Notes: generated by a model not told the origin, from the letters alone. 64,000 nt of DNA from Thermoleophilaceae bacterium (GCA_036378175.1 DASUWY010000014.1:62001-126000), one strand, 5' to 3'. Positions 32,278-41,348 are shown, counted from the first letter of the stretch. Program-made: numbers and translations.

Positions 32278-33485
32278 CGGGCGCGCTCGGCATGGACGCG
32301 GTGGGCCAGCGGCTCGACGCGGCACTGGCTGAGCGGACCGAGTCGAACGCGCAGTTCTTCGCCGTCGAGGCCGGGCGCCTGACGTCGGTCTGTCACCTGA
32401 TGGCCGAGCGGTTCGCCCGCGGCGGCAGGCTCGTGGCGTTCGGCTGCACGCCCGCCGCCCGCTCGGACGTGCGTCACATCGCAGTGGAGTTCGTGCACCC
32501 CGTGATCGTCGGGAAGCGGGCGCTCCCCGCGATCGGGCTGGCCGCCGAAGGCGGCCCGCTCCGGCACCAGATCGATCTGCTGGCGCAGCCGGACGACATC
32601 GCCATCGGCTTCGGAACGGAGCCCGACATGTGCTCGGCGATCCGTGTGGCGAGGGAGCGAGGTTGCCTCACGATCGCCTTTTGCGACAGCGGCGCCGAGT
32701 GGGAATTCCGCCCGCCCTCGGGCGACCCGTCGGTGCGGCAGGAGCTCGTGGAGACCCTCTACCACGTGCTCTGGGAGCTCGTGCACGTGTTCTTCGAGCA
32801 CCGGGGCCTGCTCGGTGGCCGCGAGGCACGGCGCGTCCACGACACCGGCGCGTCCGGCTTCCTCTATCCCTTCCTCGCCGAGGCGGAAGACGACCTGGAC
32901 GCGGTGCTCGGCGATGTGCGCAGGTCGGTGGTGGCAAAGGCGGAGGAGACGGCCGCGCTGCGGGCCCAGACGCTCACGGAGAACCGTGACGAGCTCGTGG
33001 CGGCCGGCGCCGCGCTGCGTGAGCGCTTCGACCGCGGTGGCAAGCTGCTCGTCCTCGGGAACGGGGGCTCCGCCACCGACGCGATGGACGCCGTGGCCGA
33101 CTTTCGCTCACCTCCGGATCCCAGCTGGACGCCGCGGCCCGCGATCGACCTCACCGAGGACTCCGCGATTCTCACGGCGATCGCCAACGACATTGGCACC
33201 GATGCGATCTTCTCCCGCCAGATCATCGCGTACGGCAGCGAGGGCGATGCGCTGCTGGCGCTCTCCACGAGCGGCAACTCGCTCAACGTGGTCGAGGCGC
33301 TCGGCGAGGCACGCCGCCGCGGCCTCGTAACGGTGGCGATGGTGGGCTACGACGGCGGCCGCGTGGCGGCGGAGCGCCTGGCCCACCGTGTGGTGGTCAC
33401 GCGCTCCGAGCACATACCGCGCATCCAGGAGGCGCAGGCCAGCGCCTACCACCTGCTGCGCGAGCTCGTGGAGGTCCAGCGGTGA
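32274..33485 (+). CDS. Tandem SIS-domain protein (phosphoheptose-isomerase-like) in hydrogenase operon
   Basis: The 403-residue protein contains two SIS-like halves. The C-terminal half (about residues 220-395) has LLVLGNGGSATDAMDAVADF and LALSTSGNSLNVVEAL, the phosphosugar-binding loops of GmhA. The N-terminal half (about 10-190) has matching strands (LVAFGCTPAARSDVRHIAVE; DIAIGFGTEPDMCSAIRVA) but not the Ser/Thr loop, so it is degenerate. The ATG overlaps the hypB stop. A phosphoheptose-isomerase-like gene is, as I recall, a frequent companion of group 1h hydrogenases; its job there is unknown. Confidence 0.8.
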   Translation: MTGALGMDAVGQRLDAALAERTESNAQFFAVEAGRLTSVCHLMAERFARGGRLVAFGCTPAARSDVRHIAVEFVHPVIVGKRALPAIGLAAEGGPLRHQIDLLAQPDDIAIGFGTEPDMCSAIRVARERGCLTIAFCDSGAEWEFRPPSGDPSVRQELVETLYHVLWELVHVFFEHRGLLGGREARRVHDTGASGFLYPFLAEAEDDLDAVLGDVRRSVVAKAEETAALRAQTLTENRDELVAAGAALRERFDRGGKLLVLGNGGSATDAMDAVADFRSPPDPSWTPRPAIDLTEDSAILTAIANDIGTDAIFSRQIIAYGSEGDALLALSTSGNSLNVVEALGEARRRGLVTVAMVGYDGGRVAAERLAHRVVVTRSEHIPRIQEAQASAYHLLRELVEVQR

Positions 33486-35725
33486 GCACCGCGGCACCCG
33501 CGGTGGGTCGTCGGCATGTCCGTGCGCGCGTGGAGGGCACCGTGCAGGGCGTGGGCTTCCGGCCGTTCGTTTACCGGCTGGCGCTGGAACTCGGATTGAG
33601 CGGCCACGTGTTCAACGACGCACACGGGGTCGTGGTGGAGGCCCAGGCGGACGCGCGGGCGGTGGAGGCCTTTCTCGAGCGCCTGGCGGCCGAGGCGCCC
33701 CCGCTCGCGACGGTGGAGCGCGTGACGGTGCGGGAGCTGCCGCTGTCCGCCCTCAGCGCCTTCCAGATCCGCGCGAGCCCGGCCGCCGGCCAGCCGAGCG
33801 CCCTCGTGTCCCCCGATACCGCAACCTGCGACGACTGCCTGGCGGAGCTGTTCGACCCGCACGACCGACGCTACCGGTACGCGTTCATCAACTGCACCAA
33901 CTGCGGCCCGCGCTTCACGATCGTGCGAGGTGTGCCCTACGACCGTCCGCTCACCACGATGGCGGGATTCGAGATGTGCGAGGCCTGCCGCGCCGAGTAC
34001 GAGGACCCGGCCGACCGCCGCTTTCACGCCCAGCCGAACGCCTGCCCGGATTGCGGGCCGCGGCTCAGCCTTCCTCTCGAGCGTGTCGTGGAGGCTCTGC
34101 GCGCGGGAGCGGTGGTGGCGGTGAAGGGAGTGGGGGGCTTCCACCTCGCCTGCCTGGCGAGCGACGAGGGCGCCGTGGCCACGCTGCGCTCCCGCAAGCA
34201 CCGCGAGGACAAGCCGTTCGCGCTGATGGTCCGCGACGTGGCGGCCGCGCGCGAGCTCGTGGAGCCCGCTCCAGAGGACGAAAGCCTTCTTCTCTCGCGC
34301 GCGCGGCCGATCGTCCTGATGCGGCGGCGCGCCGGCGCGCCGGTGGCGAGATCCGTGGCGCCGATTTCGCCGGATCTGGGCCTGATGCTTCCCTACTCCC
34401 CGCTCCACCACCTGCTGCTGGCGGATGTGGACGCGCCGCTCGTGATGACGAGCGGCAACGTGTCGGACGAGCCGATCGCCTTCCGCGACGACGAGGCGCT
34501 CGAGCGACTGGCGGGCGTCGCCGATGTGTTCCTCCTGCACGACAGGCTGATCGAGACGCGCACGGACGACTCGGTGGTGCGCACGGTTTCCGTGAACGGT
34601 GCGCGCCGCCCGCTGCTCCTTCGCCGCTCGCGCGGGCACGTTCCGGCGAGCATCGGCCTCCCGGTGCACACCCCTCGGCATGTGCTCGCCTGTGGCGCAG
34701 AGCTGAAGAACACGTTCTGCGTCGCAAAGGACGGACGCTCCTGGGTGGGGCATCACGTGGGCGACCTGCGGAACTACGAGACGCTGCGCTCCTTCACCGA
34801 CGGGATCGAGCACTTCAAACAACTCTTCGCGGTCGAGCCGGAGCTCGTGGCGTGCGACCTGCACCCGGACTACCTCTCGACCAAGTACGCGCGCGAGCTC
34901 GATGGCGTGGAGCTGGTGGGTGTGCAGCACCACCACGCCCACCTCGCCGCCTGCCTCGCTGAGCACGGGGCGAGCGGTCCCGCACTCGGAGCCATCTACG
35001 ACGGCACGGGCCACGGCAGCGACGGAACCGTGTGGGGAGGCGAGCTGCTGTACGGCGACCTCACGGGCTTCGAGCGGGTGGGACACCTCTTCCCCGTGCG
35101 CATGCCGGGCGGCGAGGCAGCGATCCGGCAGCCGTGGCGGATGGCGTGCGCCTGGCTGGTTGCGGCGGATGAGCGGGAGCCGCAGCTGCCGGCGAATCTT
35201 GCGGGGCGCGTCTCACCGGAGAGCTGGGAGCAGGTGACCGCGCTCGTCCTCAGCGGCCTCGCCTCGCCTGTCACCACCAGCGCGGGCCGGCTGTTCGACG
35301 CGGCGGCAGCGCTCTGCGGCGTCCGCGCGGAAGTGAACTACGAGGGGCAGGCGGCGATCGAGTTCGAGGCCGCCTGCGACCACACGGAGCAGCGTGCCTA
35401 TCCGCTTCCGTTCACGCGCGGCGTGTTGGACGCTCGCCACACGATCGTCGCGTTGATGGACGACCTCGCGGCGGGCACGCCGGTGCCGCTTGTGGCCGCG
35501 CGCTTCCACAACGCGCTCGCCCGGGCCACCGCCGACGCGTGCGCGGGCAGGGCCGATCTCGTGGTGCTCTCCGGCGGGGTGTTCCAGAACCGGCGCCTCC
35601 TCGAAGGCGTGGCCTGCAGGCTCGGCGCCGCCGGGGTGCGGGTGCTCACGCCGGAGCGGCTGCCCCCCAACGACGGCGGCATCGCGTACGGGCAGGCCGC
35701 GGCGGCGGCCGCCAGGAGCGCGTGA
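33482..35725 (+). CDS. hypF: Hydrogenase maturation carbamoyltransferase HypF
   Basis: The 747-residue protein has the full HypF layout. An acylphosphatase domain comes first (VEGTVQGVGFRPFVYRLA, residues about 18-35). Next come two zinc fingers (CDDC/CTNC and CEAC/CPDC), a YrdC-like carbamoyl-adenylate domain (KGVGGFHLAC; KHREDKPFALM) and a Kae1/TobZ-like domain (HHHAHLAACLAEHG; VLSGGVFQNRRLL). It makes carbamoyl-AMP from carbamoyl phosphate and passes the carbamoyl group to the HypE C-terminal Cys. Confidence 0.97.
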   Translation: MSTAAPAVGRRHVRARVEGTVQGVGFRPFVYRLALELGLSGHVFNDAHGVVVEAQADARAVEAFLERLAAEAPPLATVERVTVRELPLSALSAFQIRASPAAGQPSALVSPDTATCDDCLAELFDPHDRRYRYAFINCTNCGPRFTIVRGVPYDRPLTTMAGFEMCEACRAEYEDPADRRFHAQPNACPDCGPRLSLPLERVVEALRAGAVVAVKGVGGFHLACLASDEGAVATLRSRKHREDKPFALMVRDVAAARELVEPAPEDESLLLSRARPIVLMRRRAGAPVARSVAPISPDLGLMLPYSPLHHLLLADVDAPLVMTSGNVSDEPIAFRDDEALERLAGVADVFLLHDRLIETRTDDSVVRTVSVNGARRPLLLRRSRGHVPASIGLPVHTPRHVLACGAELKNTFCVAKDGRSWVGHHVGDLRNYETLRSFTDGIEHFKQLFAVEPELVACDLHPDYLSTKYARELDGVELVGVQHHHAHLAACLAEHGASGPALGAIYDGTGHGSDGTVWGGELLYGDLTGFERVGHLFPVRMPGGEAAIRQPWRMACAWLVAADEREPQLPANLAGRVSPESWEQVTALVLSGLASPVTTSAGRLFDAAAALCGVRAEVNYEGQAAIEFEAACDHTEQRAYPLPFTRGVLDARHTIVALMDDLAAGTPVPLVAARFHNALARATADACAGRADLVVLSGGVFQNRRLLEGVACRLGAAGVRVLTPERLPPNDGGIAYGQAAAAAARSA

Positions 35726-36483
35726 TGCTCTCGCTCGACCACTCGCTGGCGGCACTTGGGAGCGGCGACACCCTGTTCGTCGTGCTCGCGGTCGCCTTTC
35801 TACTCGGGCTGCGGCATGCCACGGACCCCGACCACCTCGCCGCTGTGTCCACCCTCATCGCGTCGGAGCCGACGGGTGGATCCCGCCGGGCGGCGAGGCT
35901 CGGCCTCGCCTGGGGACTCGGCCACGGCACGACGCTGATCGCGTTCGGACTGCCCATCGTGCTGTTCCACTCCTACCTGCCCGACGCCGCGCAACGTGGC
36001 GCGGAGCTGCTGGTGGGCGTCGTGATCATCGCGCTGGCCATGCGCCTTCTCGTGAGCTGGCGACGCCGGCGCTTTCACGCGCACGCCCACCGGCACGGCG
36101 CAGTGGAACACCGCCACCTCCACCCGCACGCCCACGGCAGCGGACATGCGCACAGCCACGACACCGCGGCGAGCCTCGGGCGCTCCCCGCGGCAGGCATA
36201 CGCGATCGGACTGCTGCACGGGATGGGCGGGTCGGCGGGCATTGGCGTGCTGCTGCTGGCGGGCATTCCCGGCAAGGTGGAGGCAGCCGCCGCGCTGGCG
36301 CTGTTCGCGCTTGCCGCGGCGCTTTCGATGGCGGCGATGTCGTCGGCGTTCGGGCGCGCGCTCACACGAGGTCCGCTGGCGCGGCGCCTCCTCGCCATCA
36401 CGCCCGGGCTTGGCTTTGCCACCCTCGCCTTCGGCGTCTGGTACGCCCTCGGTGCTGTGAGCGCGGCCCCGTACCCCCTCTAG
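35725..36483 (+). CDS. Nickel/cobalt transporter (NiCoT-like permease)
   Basis: The ATG at 35725 shares a base with the hypF stop; a GTG three bases earlier is equally possible. The 252-residue membrane protein has the NiCoT signature HATDPDH in the helix near residue 30 (LGLRHATDPDHLAAV). A His-rich cytoplasmic or periplasmic loop lies at about residues 113-150 (several HAHAH/HRHLHPHAH runs), and further helices follow with a GLLHGMGGSAG motif. It should import nickel for the hydrogenase. Its place at the operon end makes the cluster self-sufficient. Confidence 0.87.
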   Translation: MLSLDHSLAALGSGDTLFVVLAVAFLLGLRHATDPDHLAAVSTLIASEPTGGSRRAARLGLAWGLGHGTTLIAFGLPIVLFHSYLPDAAQRGAELLVGVVIIALAMRLLVSWRRRRFHAHAHRHGAVEHRHLHPHAHGSGHAHSHDTAASLGRSPRQAYAIGLLHGMGGSAGIGVLLLAGIPGKVEAAAALALFALAAALSMAAMSSAFGRALTRGPLARRLLAITPGLGFATLAFGVWYALGAVSAAPYPL

Positions 36484-36600
36484 GGCGCAAGAACGTCATC
36501 AGACTGACGAGGCGCGCAACCCGCTCCGGGTACCTGTGTTGCGTTTATGAGGCGCCGCTTATCCAGCTGCGTCGATCCGTCCACAATCAAGGAGGCATAC

Positions 36601-37350
36601 GTGCGTTTTCGACGCATCTTGCTGCCCGGCACCACCGCCGCCGTAGTAGCGGCCGTGGTGTCCGCGGTCGTTGGGGGGCCGAACATCGCGTCCGCCGCCA
36701 GCACCAGCCTGCACACGGTGCTCGCCCAGCTTCACCGTAACTCGAAGGTTTCCGAGCGCCTGAACGCGGGCTTCTTCCGTGCTCCGCAGACGCAGGGCTT
36801 CGTCGGCTCGATGTTCCGGCCGACCGACAGCGACACGGCGTTCTCGGTGAACTCCACCGATCACTCGCTTCAGCTCAAGGCGCAGCGGCCCGGTAACAGC
36901 GGCCCGGTGACGCCGGGCAGCGGCGGTGGCGCGGACACGGTCACGCTCACGCCGGTCGACCAGACGCAGGGCGTGTTCGAGGCGCCGATCCAGATCCCGA
37001 ACCGCGCGAAGGTGATCAAGGTGCAGGCGAGCTACGCGGACAGCTCGGGCAACAACACCACCACGGGCGGCAACTCAGCGCCGAGTGGATTCAAGTTCGA
37101 GGTGCTGAGCGTGGGTCTCACCGGCGGCTCGCCGACCGAGTTGCTCAACAACCCGGCGGGCCTTCGCTCGACCGACGGCAAGACCGGTACCGACACGCTG
37201 GGTCTCGCGAACAACGGGTTCCAGGTGAACAACTCGACCTCGCGCTACGTGCTGCGCGTGACGATCGACGACACCAACGCGAACACGAAGTTCTACGGGA
37301 TCACGATCCAGTACGTGATCGGCAAGGGCGTGCCCGGCGCGCCTTCGTAG
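36601..37350 (+). CDS. Exported protein of unknown function
   Basis: A strong AAGGAGG site (36589-36595) selects the GTG at 36601. The 249-residue product has a clear signal peptide (FRRILLPGTTAAVVAAVVSA, cleavage near SAASTS). The mature part of about 210 residues is Gly/Asn/Thr-rich and beta-like (VIKVQASYADSSG; RYVLRVTIDDTNANTKFYGI). It has no Cys. I see a possible jelly-roll fold but no recognised family. It is monocistronic. Confidence 0.75.
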   Translation: MRFRRILLPGTTAAVVAAVVSAVVGGPNIASAASTSLHTVLAQLHRNSKVSERLNAGFFRAPQTQGFVGSMFRPTDSDTAFSVNSTDHSLQLKAQRPGNSGPVTPGSGGGADTVTLTPVDQTQGVFEAPIQIPNRAKVIKVQASYADSSGNNTTTGGNSAPSGFKFEVLSVGLTGGSPTELLNNPAGLRSTDGKTGTDTLGLANNGFQVNNSTSRYVLRVTIDDTNANTKFYGITIQYVIGKGVPGAPS

Positions 37351-37358
37351 GTCCTGAT

Positions 37359-37922
37359 CTACCTGCCGTAGCGGGCGGTGAGCGATCCGGTTGCGATCGC
37401 CACCGCCCGTATGGCGGGCACCACCTTCGCGGGCGACTCGCCCGCCGTGAGCGCCACCCGCTTGCGAAGCGCATACACGCCGAAGATGTAGTGATGAGCC
37501 TTGTCGCCCTTCGGCGGGCACGGCGGCGTCCAGCCACGACCACCGGCGCTGTTCGCGCCCTCCACCGCGCCCGCGGGCAGCGCACCCGAGCCGAGGCGGC
37601 CGCGCGCGCCGCGCGGCAGGTTCCACACGGTCCAGTGAACGAACGTCCCGCCGGGCGCATCCGGATCCCCCACGAGCACAGCGACCTCCGCGGCATTCGA
37701 CGGCACGCCGGCCCATGACAGCGAGGGCCGAGCTCCACCACCGTCACAGGTGAACCGCCGGGGAATGAACCCACCATCACGGAAGTCGGGAGAAGCCACG
37801 GCGAGCGGTGAAGTGCCCACCTCACTGCTGCTGTTGGTGGGCGTGCCAGGGGACCCACAACCAGCGAGGAACAGCACCACGAAGATGGCCGCCGCCCTGT
37901 TCAAGTGACGAATTTCACGCAC
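37359..37922 (-). CDS. YbhB/YbcL-type PEBP-family lipoprotein
   Basis: The protein has a short hydrophobic N-terminus ending in the lipobox LAGC, so it should be a membrane-anchored lipoprotein. The mature part carries the Raf-kinase-inhibitor-like (PEBP) signature: LSWAGVPSNAAEVAVLVGDPDAPGG (in part), FVHWTVWNLP, GWTPPCPPKGDKAHHYIFGV. PEBP folds bind anionic ligands, and the bacterial role is not established. The frame is open far upstream, overlapping the divergent flavoprotein. GTG 37922 is the best start that precedes the signal peptide, with TTG 37904 as an alternative. Confidence 0.8.
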   Translation of the reverse strand: MREIRHLNRAAAIFVVLFLAGCGSPGTPTNSSSEVGTSPLAVASPDFRDGGFIPRRFTCDGGGARPSLSWAGVPSNAAEVAVLVGDPDAPGGTFVHWTVWNLPRGARGRLGSGALPAGAVEGANSAGGRGWTPPCPPKGDKAHHYIFGVYALRKRVALTAGESPAKVVPAIRAVAIATGSLTARYGR

Positions 37923-37976
37923 CAGAGCGCACAGAACGTTACGGTGGGCACTTGAGGGGTTGACCAGGAGGTACTC

Positions 37977-39254
37977 ATGCGGGATTACGACGTTGCGATC
38001 GTGGGCGCGAGCATCGCGGGCTGTACGGCGGCAACCTTTCTCGGGCGGCAGGGCGCGAAGGTCGCTCTCATCGAGAGCCACAGCGATCCCGCAGCATTCA
38101 AGCGGATGTGCACGCACTTCATCCAGGCCAGCTCGGCGCCGACGATAGAGCGGCTCGGGATCGCCGATGCCCTGCGCGACGCGCGCGCTCGCGAGACGGA
38201 TACGAACATCTGGACGCGCTACGGCTGGGTGTCGTTCGGCCGCGAATCGGCCGGACCGCCGCTGTCGGAGTGGCGGCCGTGGAACGTTCGCCGCGAGAAG
38301 CTCGACCCGATCCTGCGCCACCTCGCCGCGAGCACGGAGGGCGTGGACCTGCTGCCGGGCCACACCGTCAACGCGGTCCTGCGCGACGGCGAGCGCGTGA
38401 CCGGGGTGCGGGCACGCGAACGCGACGGCCAGGAGCACGAGATCAGCGCGAAGCTCGTGGTCGCGGCGGACGGGCGCGACTCCGGAATGGCAAAGCTGGC
38501 CGGCGTCCCCACGAAGCTCAAGCGGCACAACCGCTTCGGCTACATGGCCTACTACCGCGACACGCCGCTCGTGACCGGCGACAGCGCGCAGATGTGGCTG
38601 CTCGACCCAGACGCGGCCTATGCGTTCCCCACGGACCACGACCTCGTCTGCCTCGCGGTGTTCCCGGTCAAGGACAGGCTCGCGTCGTTCAAGCCCGACC
38701 CGGAGCAGGCGATGGCGCGCGTGTTCGAAACGCTTCCGGACGGGCCGCGGCTCGACCCGGAAAAGCGCGTGTCGAACGTGCTCGGGAAGATCGACATGCC
38801 GAACACCGTGCGCAGACCCACACAGCCCGGCCTGGCCCTCGTGGGCGACGCCGCGCTGGCTGCCGATCCGCTCTGGGGCGTGGGCTGCGGCTGGGCCTTC
38901 CAGTCGGCGGAGTGGCTCGCCGAATCCGTGGGACCGTCGCTCTCCGGCGGGCCCGCGGAGGTGGACGCCGGGCTCGAGCGCTATCGCAAGCGCCACCGCA
39001 AGGGGCTGGCCGCGCACGAGAGGTTCACCTCCGAGTACTCGAAGGGCCGGCGCTTCAATCCGATGGAGAAGCTCGTGTTCCGCGCCGCCGCGCGCGACCA
39101 GCAGATCGCTCGCAAGATGGCGCTGATGGGAGAGCGCTGGATCAGCCCGCAGAGCGCGCTCGGGCCGGCAACGATGGCGCGGGCCGCGCGCGTGAACCTC
39201 AGCCGCGGACGCGCGCCACTGGGACTGAGCCGCGCCGCGTCGGTGGCGGGCTAG
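37977..39254 (+). CDS. FAD-dependent monooxygenase/geranylgeranyl-reductase-like flavoprotein
   Basis: An AGGAGG site (about 37966-37971) precedes the ATG. The 425-residue protein has the FAD dinucleotide fold (VAIVGASIAGCTAATFLGRQG), a DG motif (VVAADGRDSGMAKLAGV) and the ribityl-phosphate GD motif (LVGDAALAADPLWGVGCGWA). This pattern matches p-hydroxybenzoate-hydroxylase-like and geranylgeranyl-reductase-like flavoproteins; the substrate is unknown. The hydrolase gene starts 2 bp after its stop, so the two probably act in the same small-molecule or lipid pathway. Confidence 0.83.
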   Translation: MRDYDVAIVGASIAGCTAATFLGRQGAKVALIESHSDPAAFKRMCTHFIQASSAPTIERLGIADALRDARARETDTNIWTRYGWVSFGRESAGPPLSEWRPWNVRREKLDPILRHLAASTEGVDLLPGHTVNAVLRDGERVTGVRARERDGQEHEISAKLVVAADGRDSGMAKLAGVPTKLKRHNRFGYMAYYRDTPLVTGDSAQMWLLDPDAAYAFPTDHDLVCLAVFPVKDRLASFKPDPEQAMARVFETLPDGPRLDPEKRVSNVLGKIDMPNTVRRPTQPGLALVGDAALAADPLWGVGCGWAFQSAEWLAESVGPSLSGGPAEVDAGLERYRKRHRKGLAAHERFTSEYSKGRRFNPMEKLVFRAAARDQQIARKMALMGERWISPQSALGPATMARAARVNLSRGRAPLGLSRAASVAG

Positions 39255-39256
39255 GC

Positions 39257-40096
39257 ATGCCGCGCGCGCGTCGGATCACCGTCGGCGAGATCACCTCTCC
39301 GGTGATCGAAGCCGGGCCGGAGGACGCCACCGAGGCCGTGTTCTTCGTTCACGGCAATCCCGGCTCCTCGCGCGACTGGGACGCGCTGGTGGACGCGGCC
39401 GGCGAGCTCGGCCGCGCGGTTGCGGTGGACATGCCGGGGTTCGGCCAGGCGAGCAAGCCGGCGAACTACGACTACACGGTCACCGGCTACGCCACCTTCA
39501 TCCAGGGCGCGCTCGAGCAGCTCGGAATCTCGCGCGTGCACCTCGTGGTGCACGACTTCGGCGGCCCCTTCGGACTGGTATGGGGCCTCCAGCACCCGGA
39601 CGCCTGGGCGAGCGTCACGCTCATCAACATCGGCATCCTGCCGGGCTACACCTGGCACACGCTCGCGCGCCGCTGGCGCACGCCCGTGCTCGGCGAGCTG
39701 CTGCAGCTGTACATCCCGCGCGCGGCCTGGCGCAAGCAGATGCAGTCGTCGAATCCGAAGGGCCTGCCGCCCGCGTTCGTCGATCAGATGTACGACAACT
39801 ACGACCGCGGCACGCGCCGCACCGTGCTCAAGCTCTACCGCGCCACGCCCGACCCGGGCGAGGCCGCCGGAGAGGTGGGCAAGGCGATCAAGGCGCTGAA
39901 CAAGCCCGCGCTCGTGATCTGGGGAATGAAGGACCCGTTCCTACCCGGCAGGTACGCCGACGTGCAGGCGGATTACTTCGACGTGAAGAACACAGTGAAG
40001 CTGCCCGAGAGCGGGCACTGGTGCTATCAGGACGATCCGGACGGCGTCAGGGAAGCGCTGGTTCCGTTCCTCAGGGAGCGGCTCGCGGCGTCCTGA
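39257..40096 (+). CDS. Alpha/beta hydrolase with Asp nucleophile (dehalogenase/epoxide-hydrolase-like)
   Basis: The 279-residue protein has VHGNPGSSRDW (oxyanion hole), nucleophile elbow VVHDFGGPFG with Asp where esterases have Ser, acid region WGMKDPFLPG and catalytic His in SGHWCYQDD. An Asp nucleophile points to haloalkane dehalogenase or epoxide hydrolase chemistry rather than ester hydrolysis. It forms an operon with the flavoprotein, a monooxygenase-type enzyme; epoxide formation followed by hydrolysis would be a logical pair, but that is inference. Its last 70 bp overlap the convergent fabI. Confidence 0.82.
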   Translation: MPRARRITVGEITSPVIEAGPEDATEAVFFVHGNPGSSRDWDALVDAAGELGRAVAVDMPGFGQASKPANYDYTVTGYATFIQGALEQLGISRVHLVVHDFGGPFGLVWGLQHPDAWASVTLINIGILPGYTWHTLARRWRTPVLGELLQLYIPRAAWRKQMQSSNPKGLPPAFVDQMYDNYDRGTRRTVLKLYRATPDPGEAAGEVGKAIKALNKPALVIWGMKDPFLPGRYADVQADYFDVKNTVKLPESGHWCYQDDPDGVREALVPFLRERLAAS

Positions 40097-40869
40097 CCTC
40101 CCGTGGGCGCGCCCATCGCGTGGAAGCCGCCGTCCACGTGCACGATCTCGCCGGTCACGCCCTTCGACCAATCGCTCAGCAACCAGCACACCGTTCGTGC
40201 CACCGGCTCGCGATCCTCGGGGTCCCAGCCGAGCGGCGCCTGCGCCTTCCACAGGTTCACCAGGTCGCTGAAACCGGGGATGCCGCGCGCGGCCAGCGTC
40301 TGGAGCGGCCCCGCGGACACGAGGTTCACGCGCACGCCGTGCGCTCCGAGGTCGCGCGCCAGGTAGCGGTTCACCGCCTCGAGCGCGGCCTTCGACACGC
40401 CCATCCAGTCGTACACAGGCCAGGCAACCGTGGCGTCGAAGTCCATGCCCACGATGCTGCCCTCGGCGTCGAACAGCGGAAGCAGCGACGCGGCGAGCGC
40501 CTTGTACGAGTAGGCGCTCGTCTGGAACGCGGTGAGCGCGCTCTCCGGGGGCGTGGTCATGAAGCGGCCGCCGAGTGCGTCCTCGGGAGCGAACGCGATG
40601 GCGTGCAGCACGCCGTCGAGCCCGTCCCAGCGGTCGGACACGTCCGCCTGCAGCCGGTTGAGATGCTCGGGATCGTTCACGTCCAGCTCGAGCACATCGG
40701 GCTTGCGCGGCAGCCGTCCCGCGGCGCGCTCGGTGAGCCGCATCGCGCGGCCGAAGCTCGTGAGGATCACCTCGGCTCCGGCGCTCTGCGCCTGCTCGGC
40801 CACCGCGAACGCGATGCTCTCGCGCGACAGCACGCCGGTGATGAGTATGCGCTTGTCCTGGAGGATCAC
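40027..40869 (-). CDS. fabI: Enoyl-ACP reductase FabI (InhA-like)
   Basis: Starting at GTG 40869, which overlaps the MaoC stop, the 280-residue protein begins with ILQDKRILITGVLSRESIAF, the Rossmann entry of FabI/InhA, which lacks the GxxxGxG of other short-chain dehydrogenases. The catalytic Tyr and Lys lie in VYDWMGVSKAALEAVNRYLA, and GEIVHVDGGFHAMGA is the usual C-terminus. It performs the last, NADH-dependent reduction of each elongation cycle. A tail of about 24 residues beyond the normal end overlaps the convergent hydrolase gene. Confidence 0.92.
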   Translation of the reverse strand: MILQDKRILITGVLSRESIAFAVAEQAQSAGAEVILTSFGRAMRLTERAAGRLPRKPDVLELDVNDPEHLNRLQADVSDRWDGLDGVLHAIAFAPEDALGGRFMTTPPESALTAFQTSAYSYKALAASLLPLFDAEGSIVGMDFDATVAWPVYDWMGVSKAALEAVNRYLARDLGAHGVRVNLVSAGPLQTLAARGIPGFSDLVNLWKAQAPLGWDPEDREPVARTVCWLLSDWSKGVTGEIVHVDGGFHAMGAPTGGQDAASRSLRNGTSASLTPSGSS

Positions 40870-41348
40870 AGCGGCATCACGAGCTCGGAGCCCAGCTCGG
40901 CAGCCACGGGCGAGCGGCGCCACAGGAGCTCCACGCGCGCGCGTGCGGCGGTGCGCCCGCGCTGCGTGACGATCTTCCAGAGCGCCTCCACCAGCCCATG
41001 GGAGGCGTCCACCGGCTTGAGCGACTCGATCCGGCCGTCCACGTGGATGGTGTCGCCGACGTAGACCGGGTGCTTGAACACCACGTCCGACACGCGCCGC
41101 AGCGCCACCACACGCTCGGGATCGAGCGGCACGAGCCCTATCGCGTACGACATCACCAGCATTCCGTGCGCGATCCGCTCGCCGAAGCGGCTCTCCGCCG
41201 ACCACGCGGCGTCCGTGTGCTGCGGGTGCATGTCGCCGGTGAGGGTGGCGAACTGAACGAGGTCGGCCTCCGTGATCGTGCGCCCGCGGGTGACGAACCG
41301 CTCGCCGCCCTGCAGCGCGTCGAAGTCCAGAGCGAACGGTGAGTTCAT
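40866..41348 (-). CDS. MaoC-family hydratase/dehydratase, candidate beta-hydroxyacyl-ACP dehydratase
   Basis: From the ATG at 41348 the 160-residue protein is a single hotdog domain with the R-hydratase motif: TGDMHPQHTD (catalytic Asp and His) and FGERIAHGMLVMSYAIGL. It lies between SGNH hydrolase and fabI with 4-bp overlaps on both sides. No fabZ/fabA homologue is in the fatty-acid operon, so this protein may dehydrate beta-hydroxyacyl-ACP, as the related HadB does in mycobacteria. Confidence 0.82.
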   Translation of the reverse strand: MNSPFALDFDALQGGERFVTRGRTITEADLVQFATLTGDMHPQHTDAAWSAESRFGERIAHGMLVMSYAIGLVPLDPERVVALRRVSDVVFKHPVYVGDTIHVDGRIESLKPVDASHGLVEALWKIVTQRGRTAARARVELLWRRSPVAAELGSELVMPL

